Source: Progne subis subis | Taxonomy: Eukaryota; Chordata; Aves; Passeriformes; Hirundinidae | Direction of reading: 5' to 3' | DNA: 64,000 bases | NCBI GenBank assembly: GCA_022316685.1 | Contig: JAKJHU010000046.1 | Location: 8,610,525 to 8,674,524, forward strand | Shown here: one piece after another, positions 23,201-35,148 of the stretch | Numbering within the stretch: the stretch's first letter is position 1 | How the letters are laid out: each line of letters opens with the position of its first letter | The notes under the pieces: generated by a model | What the model was told of the DNA's origin: nothing | What the model saw: only the letters and a program-made list of their open reading frames with translations | Databases searched by the model: none | Translations under genes and position numbers: made by a program

Positions 23201-26200
23201 CGCTCCAGGAGCGGCCTGGGTGCTCCTCCCTCCACTCCCGTGGGAGCCATCCCCCAGCACCTCTCCCACAGCGATCACTGCGATCTCCTTCCTGCTACTG
23301 CCTTGCTTTCCAGTGCTCTGAGCAGGATTGTGCAGCGGCAGGGGGTGACAGAACCAGGGCTGGGGAGCTTGCTCACCTGAATAGCCTGGCTCCTTTTGGA
23401 GGTGGGGGGAATACAAAGGAGAGGCCTTTTGTGTGAGATCCAGGTTTTATATCGACTCAAGTCGGCTCCCATCGGCACTGTCACAGCCAGCTCTGCCATG
23501 GCCCATTCTGCCACAATCCCCAGAAGGTATCAGGGCACCGTGGCTGGCTCTAGTAGGCACAGATGCTGCCAGGAGGTGATTTCTGCCCAGCAGTGTTCAG
23601 GAATGTTGCAACCTGAAGCAGCTCCCAATCTCACCCAGCGCTGGCTGTGGCAGAGCTGCTGCATCCAGTGCTAGCCCTGCCCCACGGGAAGGAACTCCAC
23701 TGCTTTCGATAAGCTTTAATTGATTCATCAATGGGATCCACTCAGAGATGATAAATCTTTCAGGAGCCTTGGCAGAGGAGGCTGAGCTGTGCTGGCTGGG
23801 CATTACCCTGCCTCCTTGCAGCTGCATGAGTTCTCTGAAGCAGCCGGCTGCCCCAAGAGTATCCTGCCAGTCCCAGCTGGCTGCAAGCAGCACCCCAGGT
23901 CCTGCCTCAGCCTGTTTGCTCTTTCCCAGCCGGGGATGCTGCCTGGGAGGGCTGCAGCACAGTCTGATGCCTCCACCCTGCTGATATCCCTTGGCCAGGG
24001 AGCCCCATCCCAGTGCTTCTGGGGAGGGACATCACTGTCCTTGGCAGGGAAGAGCTGATGGCTCCTGGCTCCATCACAGCGCCAGCCAGGTCCTTCCTCT
24101 GTCCTCCTGCCCCCTCTCCTGGCATGGGACAGGCCAGTCCTCAGGTCGGGTACTACTACTGGTGCATCTCCATACTGACGTGGCTCTGGCATCCCATAGG
24201 GCCACGTCCTGCAGCAGGGTGGTGGAAGGCTCTCATTCCCCCACCCTGTGTCCAGCAGGTAGGAGCGAAAGCAGGGACAGGGACTGCACGGCAAGCACGG
24301 GCGGATCCGGTTACAGGCAGCACGGGGCAGAGAGATAGGCAGAGAACAGCAATGCAGCAAAAAAGGCTTTTAGTGATAATAAATAATTAACATTTCTAAT
24401 GGTGTCACGGCGACAGGAAGAGTCCAAGCGGGGTCCCGGGGGCACTGTGCACGGTCACAGGAGAGGCTGGGGACCGCGCGGGGTCCAGGCAGGCTGTGCG
24501 AAGACAGGGGCTAGGCTGTGAGAGAGCTGCAGGGCTGGGGGTCCCAGGGCAGGGGCTGAGCACCCCTGGAGACCCCCTGCGTGAGCAGTGTCTGGGGTCC
24601 AGCACTCACACCCTGCTGCTGCCAAGGACGCGGGAAACATGTGAGGAAGAAGCCTGGAAGACTAGATTAAAAAAAAAAAAAAATTTGGGGGTTAACCTGA
24701 CTTCTGTGATGGTAATGCCTTCCCAGGGTTTGCCGTGCCCAGCGAGCACCTGAGGGGCACTCCGGCTGGCAGGAGGAGGGGACTGGGAAAGGACGCTGGG
24801 ATGAAAAACTCACAGGGAGCCGCTGGGATGAGGACAGTCGCCAGGTCATTGCCAGCCTCGGCACAAAAAGACCCCCACGCTGAGAGGTGTCCAGGGGACA
24901 CGGGTGCAGTACGATGGTCTGGGGAGCAGGACCAGAGAGGGTGTTCTGTGGGCAAGACAGGAGATCAGACACTGCGGGACAATGACAGGGAGGGGACAGC
25001 AGGGCGAAGAGGGATCAAGCAAGCAGCTATCTGAGCATGGGAGCCCATCACTGTGAGCCACCACACAAGGGGCGTGCAGACATGGGAGAGGCAAAAGCAA
25101 CCCTAGGAGAAACCAGGAAGGAATTTCTAGCAGGACTGGGCACTCGCTTTCATGCCTGCATGGGCCCCAAGGGACCTGCCTGTGCTGGAATCAGCCTGGA
25201 AGAGGATCAGAGGTACCATGGGGCTGCCAAGGAGGCAGAGCCCAGGAGACCCGGGAAGGGAGGACAGCGACTCATGCCCAGCACAGCACAGGCTGTGGGG
25301 AAATGGAGTGCTCACTATAAATACATCAGCAGGGTAAACGCCAGGGAGGAGGAGAGCTATTTCAGCTAAAAGACAACATTAGCACAGGAACAACTGGGGA
25401 TAAATTATCCATGAATACATTTATAGTGGAAATTAGACCCTCAGAGTGGGGATGTCCCAGCACAGTCCCTCCAGAGAAAAAAAAGCAGTGCCAGGCAAGA
25501 GCCAGGATCGGCTCGGTGGCTGAGGGATCCCGCAGTGTGTTGTGGTGGCAGCATGTGCCCTCTCCTTGCATCAAAAAGCAGCAGGGGTATATGATGGGAT
25601 GTATGCACATCTCTGCACACACGTGTGAGTGCAGAGGTGTGTGTGTGCATGGTCTGTACGCACATTTGGGTGGCACATTGAGTGCTCACACAAGTAGACA
25701 GGGTGGCTGCACTTGGACTGTTGTGTGTGTGCACATAGGTGCTTGTGAGCGTGCTGGCAGTGTGTGTGTGTGCTGTGCACCCAGTAGACTGTGTGCAGGT
25801 GTCTGGCCCTCAAAATGCTCTAGAAAGGGGAATGACAGCTCCAGTGAAGTATCCTGGAGGATAGTGCCTTCAGTCAGCATTCCTGTGCTCACCTGCACCC
25901 TGTTTGTATTGCACCATCTGGAATTTGCTGGAGAGGACATTTGCTGGATGAGTGCTCTATGAATCCAGCTGATCCTGGGTGGATTCCTGTCTCTGATCCT
26001 GAGTGGATTCCCATCCTGCTCCCAGAGCAATACTGTCCCTATAAGAGCCATGAGGGTCATCTGGCAGTGCCACCACACAGGCTTACTCTGCTTGGCAGTA
26101 CCAGTTAACAGCCCTGTGCCACCCCTCTTGCCCATTGCAATGCAAGAGGGGCAGACTGCTCCCCACCTCCCTGCTGCCTTCTGCCCAGGGAGAGCCTGGG

Positions 26201-28436
26201 GTGGCAGATGAGCCGCCTGGCAGAAGGTCACCAAGTGTCGGGGCTGCTAGCTTTAAGAGGGTCCCCATTCCCTGGGAGCCAGATCAGCATGGATGGGGCC
26301 CCAGGAGCAAGGGCCAGGGGAAACTGGGATGTATTAGTCCTAGGGATGGAAAAGGGAGGTCCCAGATGTGCAAAGAGGTGGCTCATGCTGGCCCCAGCTC
26401 AGCAGAAGAGCCTCTCCCTGCCTTTGTGCAGGCCTCAGTGGAGCGCAGCATCTCCCTTCCCCCTGCAGTGTGTCTGGCTGCTGCTCGCTCTAATTTCCTG
26501 TGCATTGTCCCTATCACCGTGCCACCATTCCCTGCACATCCCACCCCGCTCCATGCACCACACTGCCAGGCTCCCTATGCACCAATGCCTGCACCCTACC
26601 TCACTGCTCCGCAGATGTCCCTGCGAATGTTCTCATGCGTCCCAGCTCATTTCACTGATACTGTGTGCTTCTCTCTGCAGCCCCTTGCAGAGAGCTGTGT
26701 CCCACCCTGAGGCGTTTGCCCCGTTACGCCTCAATGTGGATGCAACCGGAGGGGTGGGATGGAGACATCTAGGCCAGCACAAGGCCCAGGGACTGGTGCA
26801 AGGCTGTTTCTTATGGCCATGGCTGTCGTTGTGCCGAGGTGCCTGCTGGCTGTTCTTCTCCCCCAAAGAAATGTCCTAGCCTGACAAGGTGGCAGCATCC
26901 ATGAGAAGGGTACTGAGGAGCTCCTAAGGCAGGTGTTGGGGAACACCTTGCAGTCCTATGAGTGTAAAACCACCCGACTGGTTGCCAGCGGCAGGGGCTG
27001 GGGGCTGCGGTGTGCACAGCCCTCTCGTCACGTGTGTCCCGCTGGCATACAGCACGGGTGTGCTCGGGGGTTCCCATGGGATGAGCACATCCCCACGGAG
27101 CCGTGTGCGCGGCCGTGCCCAGCTGTGCCCGCCGTGCCAACGCCGATGCACACGCACGGCTGTACAGCTGCACGTGCACGCTGTGCTGGCACGCCAGCTG
27201 CCCTGCTGCATGTGCGTGTGCTCATGGCCAGCGCCAAGCCCCGCTGTGCCGGTGTGCTGCGTTTACAGCCCCAGGGAGCCAGCGTGCCCAGTGCCATTCA
27301 CTGTCTTGGCATGCCTGAGCAGGCTTCCTGCCGGCATGTGTGTTTCCTGTACCCGCCAGTCACGGGGAGGGCGTCCGGAGCCAGCTTGCAGTTTGTACAA
27401 ATAATTATCCGGGTGGTTACCAAACCTGGGATGAGCGAGAAACTCGGCAGCAGGGGCGCTCACCCTGAGAGCACATGCACTCATGCAAGGCTGCAGCCAG
27501 GCCCTGGGGCTGTGGACGCCGGAGGCAGAGCCCACCCGCAGTGCTGGGATGCGCCGGGGCACACGAACACAGCATTGCACATGTGTGGAGGTCGCACCGA
27601 CATCCCCGTCTGGTGGGTTGGCTTGGCATCGTGGCTCACCGTGGCAAATGCAGAGAGCAGGTGTGGTTCCTGCCCCATGGCAGTGCCCTGTAGCAGGTTC
27701 CCAACATTCTGGCTGTGAGGACCCCGCAGCAGGCAGCCATGCAGCAAGCCTGGCGCTCAGCCAGGCACCCTGCAAGAGGGAGTCATCAGAAATGAAACAA
27801 AGGGGTATTTGACGTCTGTATGGCAGCACCTTTGTGGGAAATAATCACTGTGACTGGAGAGCTCTCGAATCTAGCAGTGAGAGAAGAACCAGAAGCAACA
27901 GGAGAAGCTGTAGCCAGATGTTCAATGAGAAATAAGGGCTTTAGCAGAGGAGGTGATTAGCCACTTGAAGCAGCCCGAGTGGCATGAGTTACTGTAGTTC
28001 CTGCTGTCTGTCAGCATGTCTCTCCTGCTGAATCTCACAGTGGCCACAGCCCCAGACTGTCCTGGGGCACCTGTGAACAGACTACACTGGGGTGACCTGG
28101 TAGCCTTGTGCCGTGTCAGTACTGTCCCAGTCCCTGTCACAGCCACTTTGTACTTCCAGAGACACAGAGAGAGCTCTGTGCCCAGCCCCTCAGGAAAACG
28201 TATTGGGAAAGGCAGGACTGTATTTATGTAAGCCTGCCTCGGGCATCCATTGGCTACAAGATTTTGGGCAAGTCTGTGCCTTGCATGACCTGAGATGGGG
28301 CCTTTCTTGGAGTTCAGGCTGGCTGCCAGGGCACAGCCACTCCTGGGGTCTCTGCAGAGAGAGGTGGTGACATGCAGGGTGATGACACAGGCCAGTGCTG
28401 ACCCCTCGGGGTGTTGCTGAGTGTTATATTCACAGG
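20250..28436. other. Intergenic region R3HCC1L / CRTAC1
   Basis: About 8 kb between two genes whose transcription diverges. I find no protein-like exon. Contents: an AT-rich island at 20865-20985 with ATTATTATTATT and TTTATCG; smaller AT-rich patches at 23700-23760, 24365-24405 and 25310-25440; an A15 run at 24669-24683; a TG-rich stretch at 25615-25800; and an old CR1 relic at about 27785-27960. Confidence 0.6.
27785..27960 (+). repeat. Ancient CR1-type LINE fragment
   Basis: Contains gaatctagcagtgagaga, gccagatgttcaatg and agaaataagggc in the order seen in the 3' part of old CR1 elements. It is in the opposite orientation to the copies at 9.6 and 11.1 kb. Much diverged; borders approximate. 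Confidence 0.5.
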
Positions 28437-28705
28437 ACATCGGAATGGTTTGGGATGGAAGGGACCCTAAAGATCATCTAGTTCCAATCCCCCTGCCACG
28501 GGCAGGGATGCTGCCAACTAGATCAGGCAACCCAGGGCTCTATCCAGCCTGGCCTTGAACACTTCAAGGGATGGGGCACCCAGAACTTCTCTGAGCAACC
28601 TATTCCTGCGTCTCACCGTTGTCACTGTGAATATTTTCCTTCCAACAACTTATCGAGATCTCCCCTCTTTTAGTTTAAAACTCTTCTCCCTTGACCTTCC
28701 AAGGA
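28437..28705 (-). repeat. CR1 LINE 3' fragment
   Basis: Begins with the reverse complement of the standard avian CR1 tail (ggaatggtttgggatggaag, then gatcatctagttccaatccc) and continues through 'ccagcctggccttgaacactt' and 'gagcaacctattcctgc'. 5'-truncated, as most avian CR1 copies are. It ends about 35 bases before the CRTAC1 CpG island. Confidence 0.93.
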
Positions 28706-28739
28706 AATAGCGTTGCACGAGGGGTGTGCCCAGCTCCAT

Positions 28740-29240
28740 TCTCTTTCCTCCTGCTGTGCCCGACCGCCGCCGCCCCCAGGCCGGGTCAAGCCCCCGGCTC
28801 CGGCCAGTCCATCACGCCAGCTGCTCTTGCAGGAGCTGGGGAGCCGTGCCCAGCCGTGCTCCCCCCGCGGCACCCCCGGAGTGACCGCAGCGAGCCGGGA
28901 CACACCTCCCGCCGCGGCCACGCAGCTCTCTCGGCCGTGGCTCCGGCACCCCGGGACGGCCCCCTCCTCCCGCTGCCCGGGGCGATGCTCCCGGGGCCCC
29001 GCCGCGGCTCCGCGGGGCCGGGGCTGGCTGCGGGCGGCCCCCACCCCGCGGTGCCCATTGGCAGCGGCGCCCCCCGCCCCGCTCGCCGCCGCCGCCGCCC
29101 CTTCTTAAGGCGCCGCGCGGCCGGAGCTGCCCCGTCGGGAGCCGGAGCCGGGAGCGGCGCGGCCGCGGGCGGGAGGCGAGGCGGCGGTGTGGGATGCGCT
29201 CCCGCCGCCGTGGGGGCTCCGGGCTGCCCCCCCGGCCCGT
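28740..29240 (+). promoter_or_regulatory. CRTAC1: CRTAC1 CpG-island promoter and first exon
   Basis: Dense CpG sequence from about 28740 to 29420. It contains a start codon at 29194 and a strong donor GGCCC|GTGAGT after 29238. The 45 coding bases (MRSRRRGGSGLPPRP) join in phase 0 to VSRMLVLCLL at 32906, matching the human layout in which a short leader precedes SRML. No TATA box was seen. Confidence 0.75.
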
Positions 29241-32200
29241 GAGTAGCGGCGCGGTTTTGCTGCTCCGCGAAGTTTCCCGGGGACTCCGGGGCGGCGAGGG
29301 GCGGCTCTCGACTCCGGCACGGGCACCGGCCCGGGGAGAAGTTGGTGGGGGGCGGAGCGGGGCCGCGGGCACGTATCCTGTCCCCGTGGGGCGGAGGGGA
29401 TGGGGGATAGTGAGGCGGGAGGGAGCGGGAAGAAGGATGGGATGGAAGGCTGCTGGGTGGGGGAGGACCGTGCTCGGGAGGCTGTGCGGTGATGGGGGGT
29501 TATGTGCTGGGACTGGGGAGCGCTGGCAGGGGCAGCAGGACTGTGAGCGGCGAGAGACAGCCCCTCTTTGTAGCGGCACTCATGCTTGGTCGTGGCTGAG
29601 CCCGTGCAGGAGCGGGGGCGGTGGGCAGAGGGGTCCGGCCATGTACCTGCCTGCGTGGGAAGGGGCTGGCTGTGTGCCGGGGGGCCTGAGCCCCGCAGGG
29701 AGCCAGAGTCCCTTTGGGCTGAGCTCTGAGGCTAAGGTGACTGCTCATCTCCACACTGCATTAGCTGCTGCTGGCTGAGCCCCAGCCTGCCGGGTCCAGC
29801 GCTGAGTCTCCTGCATGCGAGGGCCGGGCTCGCAGCAGCGAGCAGACGTCGCAGCAGGACCCAGGCTCGTGGGCTTTGGCTGGAGCAGAGGCACTGCAGG
29901 GTCTGGACTGCATGGGATTGAGGAGCTGTGGAGGGGCACTGCTGGTACTCTGAGCAGCCCAACTGCTGTGGAAGAGGGGTCTGCTGGGTCTGTGGGACGT
30001 CTCCTGCCTGTCCTCTGCCCTGGCAGGTACAGCTGTGGCAGCCTGGGAGTGTGAGGAATGAGAACATGATGTTACTGGGGCACATGCAGTGTGGTGGCAT
30101 GAGGTGCTGTGAGGTCACCGTGTTGTCACCGCTTTGAGGGGCATTTGGGGTGCAGTGAGGCCCTTGCTGCATGATGTCAAGCGATGTCGTAGAGGTGCCG
30201 GAGGTGACTGCGGCCCAAAGCGGGATGTTGCTGCAGTGGTGGAGCATGACATCACTGGGGTGCGTGGTGTGGAGGGCAGCAATGTCACAGTGACATGCAG
30301 CACAGGGCGGCCACACAGGGACCTGACACCCGCCTTCCCCGTGATGTGCACTGGGGGCTGGTGATGTCCATGAGTATGCAATGAGATCTGGGGACAGCAT
30401 CTCCCCACTCGTGGTGAGAGGTCTGAGGCACAATCGCCTGCCTGTCCCATCCCACCCTCCCCACTGGGCACTGTCAGTCAAAGCCATGCATGGGCTCAGA
30501 TGAATGCTACATGCTGCATCTCTGCCGTGAGGCCAGCACCTCCCCCTGGGCTGCCTGGCTGCTCCCTGCATGGGTGCCTGTGGCATTCTCCCAGTGCCTC
30601 TGCACCTGCTTGGCACCTTGGCTTCGTGTCACTAGCCATACTGAGGAAGCACCCTGGGGTGACCTTGCCACCAGATGCCACAACACAAGCCAGGACGTGG
30701 CTCTGCTGGAACAAGATAGACTGAGGTCTGCCCTGCGTACAGGCAGAACCCCAGAGCCTCAAACCTCAGGTGAAGCTTCATGCTGGGACTGTGGTTCTAT
30801 CAAAAGCATTCTGGGAATGATGAGGCCCTTCTGCATCTGAGATGCAGAGCCTGAGTCTCCTTCCCTTCCCCTTCCCAAAATGGCCTGGCTGGACATCCCT
30901 TCCCCATGGCACCAAGCACCGGATCCACTGGGAAAAGCCTTTGTCTCCAATCAGGAACATTGTTTCCTACTGGAAAAGTTCCATCCATCTTGGAGGGATT
31001 TCAGCTGCAGCTGGATGAGGCAGGGGGGGCACCTGGGTAACAGTCCAGGTTCTGGGGAGTGGGAGCTGGAGTGGGGAAAGACAGGGAGCCCTGCCAATGG
31101 CCTGGGGACAGCCACCCTTCATCTGCCTCTGGCTGGGAGTGAGGCAGCACTGCTCTGAAGGGCCAGGGGCTTATGTGGCAGCCCTGCACCCATATGTCCA
31201 CAATGTCAATGGCTCTCTCCCATGCTCGTTTTGGTAACCCTGGAGTGGGGCTGTGGCAGAGGCTCTCCCTCTTTCACTGTGTGGTGCTGCAGTGACACCC
31301 AGGGACTTTCCCATCCCTGAGCAGCCCAATGAATCCTGTCCCCATCACGTGTCTTGAATGGGACCCCTGCACCAGGGAAAGATCCAGGCTCCTGCCCCTT
31401 GAGAGCTGCTCCAGACAGTATGACAAGGTAACAGGCACAGGAAGAGAACAGAAGCAGCACAGGGTAGAGCTGGGGACACACACATCTACTCCTGAGTCTG
31501 TGCCCAGGATACAGATGGGGTTGGAGAGGAAAGGGGAGCAGCCTGGTGCAATGGAATACAGGACTCTGGGTGGTGTGGACAGTAGGGTTAAGGTTTCCTC
31601 TGCAGCTGGAGAATGGCCCCTTGCTGCCCAGCCATGTGGTCCTGGAAGTTATTTAGTTATAGCAGGGTAATCCTGCCCCCCAGAGAGCCTTGAGACCATT
31701 CCCATCCCCAGGGGAGGCAGCAGCGGACTGTTCTCCACAACACGGTGGGGTCTAAATCTTGGGCACCTTCCCCTCTGCATGCTGGGCATGTGTGGTACCA
31801 CACAGCTGCCACAGCTTCCTTGACTTGCTGTTGGAGTCCAGCAGCATGGGGATCAGCTGGCAGCAGGCTCATTCACTCCTGTACAGGAGGACTGTTCTGG
31901 TTGAGGAGGGCAGTCCTGCCCAGGGAGGTGGCACAGCCACTGTCCCCTTGCAGGTCAGGTGCCCCAACCATCCCTCCAGTTTGCAAGAACAGACCAGGCT
32001 GCTTTTTCTCCCTGCTGGAGCGCAGGCATGTGGGACCATGCCCATAGTGTGGGGGGACATAGCTCATTTCTGGGCTCTTCCCTCTGGAAGCGACTGCCTG
32101 GCCTGGGATAAGGGGTTGCCTCCTGAGTGCCATCTTGCTCATCACCTGTGCTACAGCCAGGTCAGAGCCAACTCCAGAATCTCTGCAGCCTTGCCAGCAG

Positions 32201-35112
32201 TGCTGGCAGGCGCTGTCCTCCGCAGTCCAGGTTAAATGAGCCTCTCCTCCCAGTCTCCTGTTCCTCCCAGCATCTTCTCATGGCTGCATCCCTGTGTAGA
32301 AACGTTCCCTGGCCAGGCTGGAAGGAGCTCACCCTGCAGGGACTCTGGGAGGAACAGTTCCAGCAAGATGGGGAAACTGAGGCATGTGGGAGTAACCTAA
32401 TAAAGTATCCCTGTGATTTCCCTGTGAACTTCCCCAGCTCTGGAAGACCAATGGGATAGAAAACAAACTCCTCAGGACAGTGAATGTCTTCTTCCTCTGA
32501 CCCTGCCGAGGGAGCAGTGATTGACATTTTGACTTAGCAGGACCTTGGATGCCAGTGGCACCTTAGGGCAGAGCGAGCTGGGCCTGAGCCCAGCTTTGTG
32601 AGCACTCCACAGTTCTCCTGCTGCCTCTCCAGTCTCTCTCATAGGATGGGCTCCCAAGGCTGGGCTGCTGCTCAGCCCCAGCTCACTGGAATATGGTCTT
32701 GTCCAAAGGGTGGACAGTGCCCAGGACAGTCCATGCATGGGGACACCAGAGTGACAGTGCCCAAGGGTCAAGGGACAGTTGGTGTGGTGCAGGCTGGGGG
32801 GCTGTGGCAAGGGGTGAAAAGAGGGCATGTAAGGACAGTGGGGCTCCTTGGGCACCGTGGAGCAGAGTCTCCTCCTGGAGCTGATGGGCTTTAGGTCTCT
32901 CCCAGGTGTCCAGAATGCTGGTGTTGTGCCTGCTGTCCCTGGCCTGGCTCAGCGAGGGCTCCCAGCGCAGTGAGCCCATGTTTGCAGCCGTCACCCACCA
33001 CCTTCTCCCGCCTGACTACGACAGCAATCCCACACAGCTCAACTACGGCGTGGCTGTCACTGACCTGGATGCCGATGGTGACTTCGAGATTGTGGTGGCA
33101 GGGTGAGTGCTGCACCTAATGCCTCAGTGACAGCGAGACTTGTAGCCCTGCAGGGACAGGAATTCCTCCCTCCTCTGTGGTCTTGTGGCCGGCTGGGGGG
33201 GGTTGTACACAAAGGGGGGTGGGTTGGGGTCTGCATGCACCCACCAGTTAACGTGCATTTAGTGTGTGCCCACACAGGGTGTTGAGGCCAGCTGAGTGTC
33301 TGTGTAGGACCATGTGAATGCCCCCATCGGTCCCTTCTCTGTGGGGGGGTGGCAGCTGCCCAGCAGCCAGGGTCCACCCTGCAGTGCACAGCCAGGGACC
33401 CCAAGCAGTCTCAGCTCCGCTGACAGGACTCAGCTCTCTCTGGAGATTCAGTTAATTGGCTGGAGGTTTTTTATAGTCCTTTACTGGAGTGATGGCTGGG
33501 AAGGGCTGGCAGGAGCTGGGGAAGCGGGTAGCCGTGTGCTGTGCTGCCAGTGCCCGAATGAGGCTGGACACAGAGCAGCTGCTGCCTGCAGGTCCAACCC
33601 TGGTCAGGAAGAGCTGGGGCCTGTAGGGTCTGTGTGTGTACTGGCACTGCTGTGAGCTGCTGCTGCAGGGTATCTGTGTACACACCACCATCCTCACTCC
33701 CTGAAGAGGCTTGCACGCACAGGTGTGCCCACCTAGAGAGCGTTCTTTACCCTCACAGATCCCATCCAGCTGGATGGAGGCACTAGGGTGGCAGGCGGCA
33801 GAGTCTGGCCCTGCTGCTGTTCTGAACATACCCAAGGCAGGAAAACACGGGCAGTGCTGGGTGACCTGGAGGGCTCTGGGCCACCACTCCCAGCTGTGCT
33901 GAATCAAGAAGGCAGCTGGAGTTTTGTAAGCAGTCGTGGTGCCCGTTGTATAACTTGTTTACTGGTGCGTTGGGCAGGAGCGGGCAAGGAGCCAGTGGGA
34001 CGCACCGTGCTGAGAGGATTTGCCTTGCATGCCAGTTTTCTTGCCCTGGGAAAGCTCTGCAAGCAGGGAGCTGCACCCCATCCTGTACTACTATCTGCCT
34101 GGCCCCCACTGCTTCCCTGGTGTTGCCAGACATGGGATGCCTGACAGGGTCCTTGGCCTCCGTGGACCTCTATGCAGTGCCCATCATTGGGAAAGTATCT
34201 CACCCAGTGTCCCCCCAGGGATGAGACAGCTGCTTTCATCCCATCCCCAAGCCTTGGGAAGCCAATACCCCTGCTTACACTCCCAGGTACAATGGCCCCA
34301 ACCTGGTGCTCAAATACGACAAGGCGCAGGGGCGGCTGGTGAACGTGGCAGAGGACGTGCGGGGCTCCCCGTACTACGCGCTGCGGGACCGGCAGGGCAA
34401 CGCCATCGGCGTGACAGCCTGTGACATCGACGGCGATGGCCGCGAGGAGATCTACTTCCTCAACACCAACAACGCCTTCTCTGGTGAGCCTGGCCGCCAG
34501 CCGAGCCCCAGGCGCGGGGGGAGCCCCCGGCGTGGCTGCCCGCGACCTTCGGCGTGTGAGGGATGCGTGCGGCCTGGAGTTAATTTCTCAGTTGAGTGGC
34601 TCCATTGATTGATGGCAGCACGGGTGGGACACTGAGCCTAGCCAGCCACCGAGTCAGCAATTCCAGCTGCCCATCGCCCTTCTCGTGGCACCCCAAGTGG
34701 GACAGGAGATTCCCTTCCGCCCCCTTGCCTGTCCTGCCGCAGGGATCCTGCCCTGTAAATCCCATCTGTGCCATGCAGTAGTTGTGCCCTTTGCTCTCAA
34801 GGCTCTTTTGTGCCTGCTGCACCAAGTTAAGCCTAATCCTGCCCTTCTAGTGCTGTCCCTGCTCCTGGCATGCCTGTCATGGGAACAAGACTTATGTGCT
34901 CCAAGCTGGCGCTGGGAATCCCCAGAGCTCCCTGGCTTGGTGCTCCAGCCCAACTCTGCCCTGTGTCCCTGACCTCCAGGCAGCAGATCTGTCTTCCCAG
35001 TGCTCCTAATTACCCAGGTTGGCAGTGGCTGCTGGCACACCTGTCCCTAAATCAGGCTCTGCCATTGGCTCTGTCACAAGTGGTGTAGCTCGCTGACTGT
35101 GCCTGCCACTGA

Positions 35113-35148
<36 letters not shown>

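Noticed and set aside
22543..23416. Cluster of medium open frames in the 22.5-23.4 kb spacer
   Set aside because: Overlapping on both strands, no recognisable domain, no consistent splice phases.
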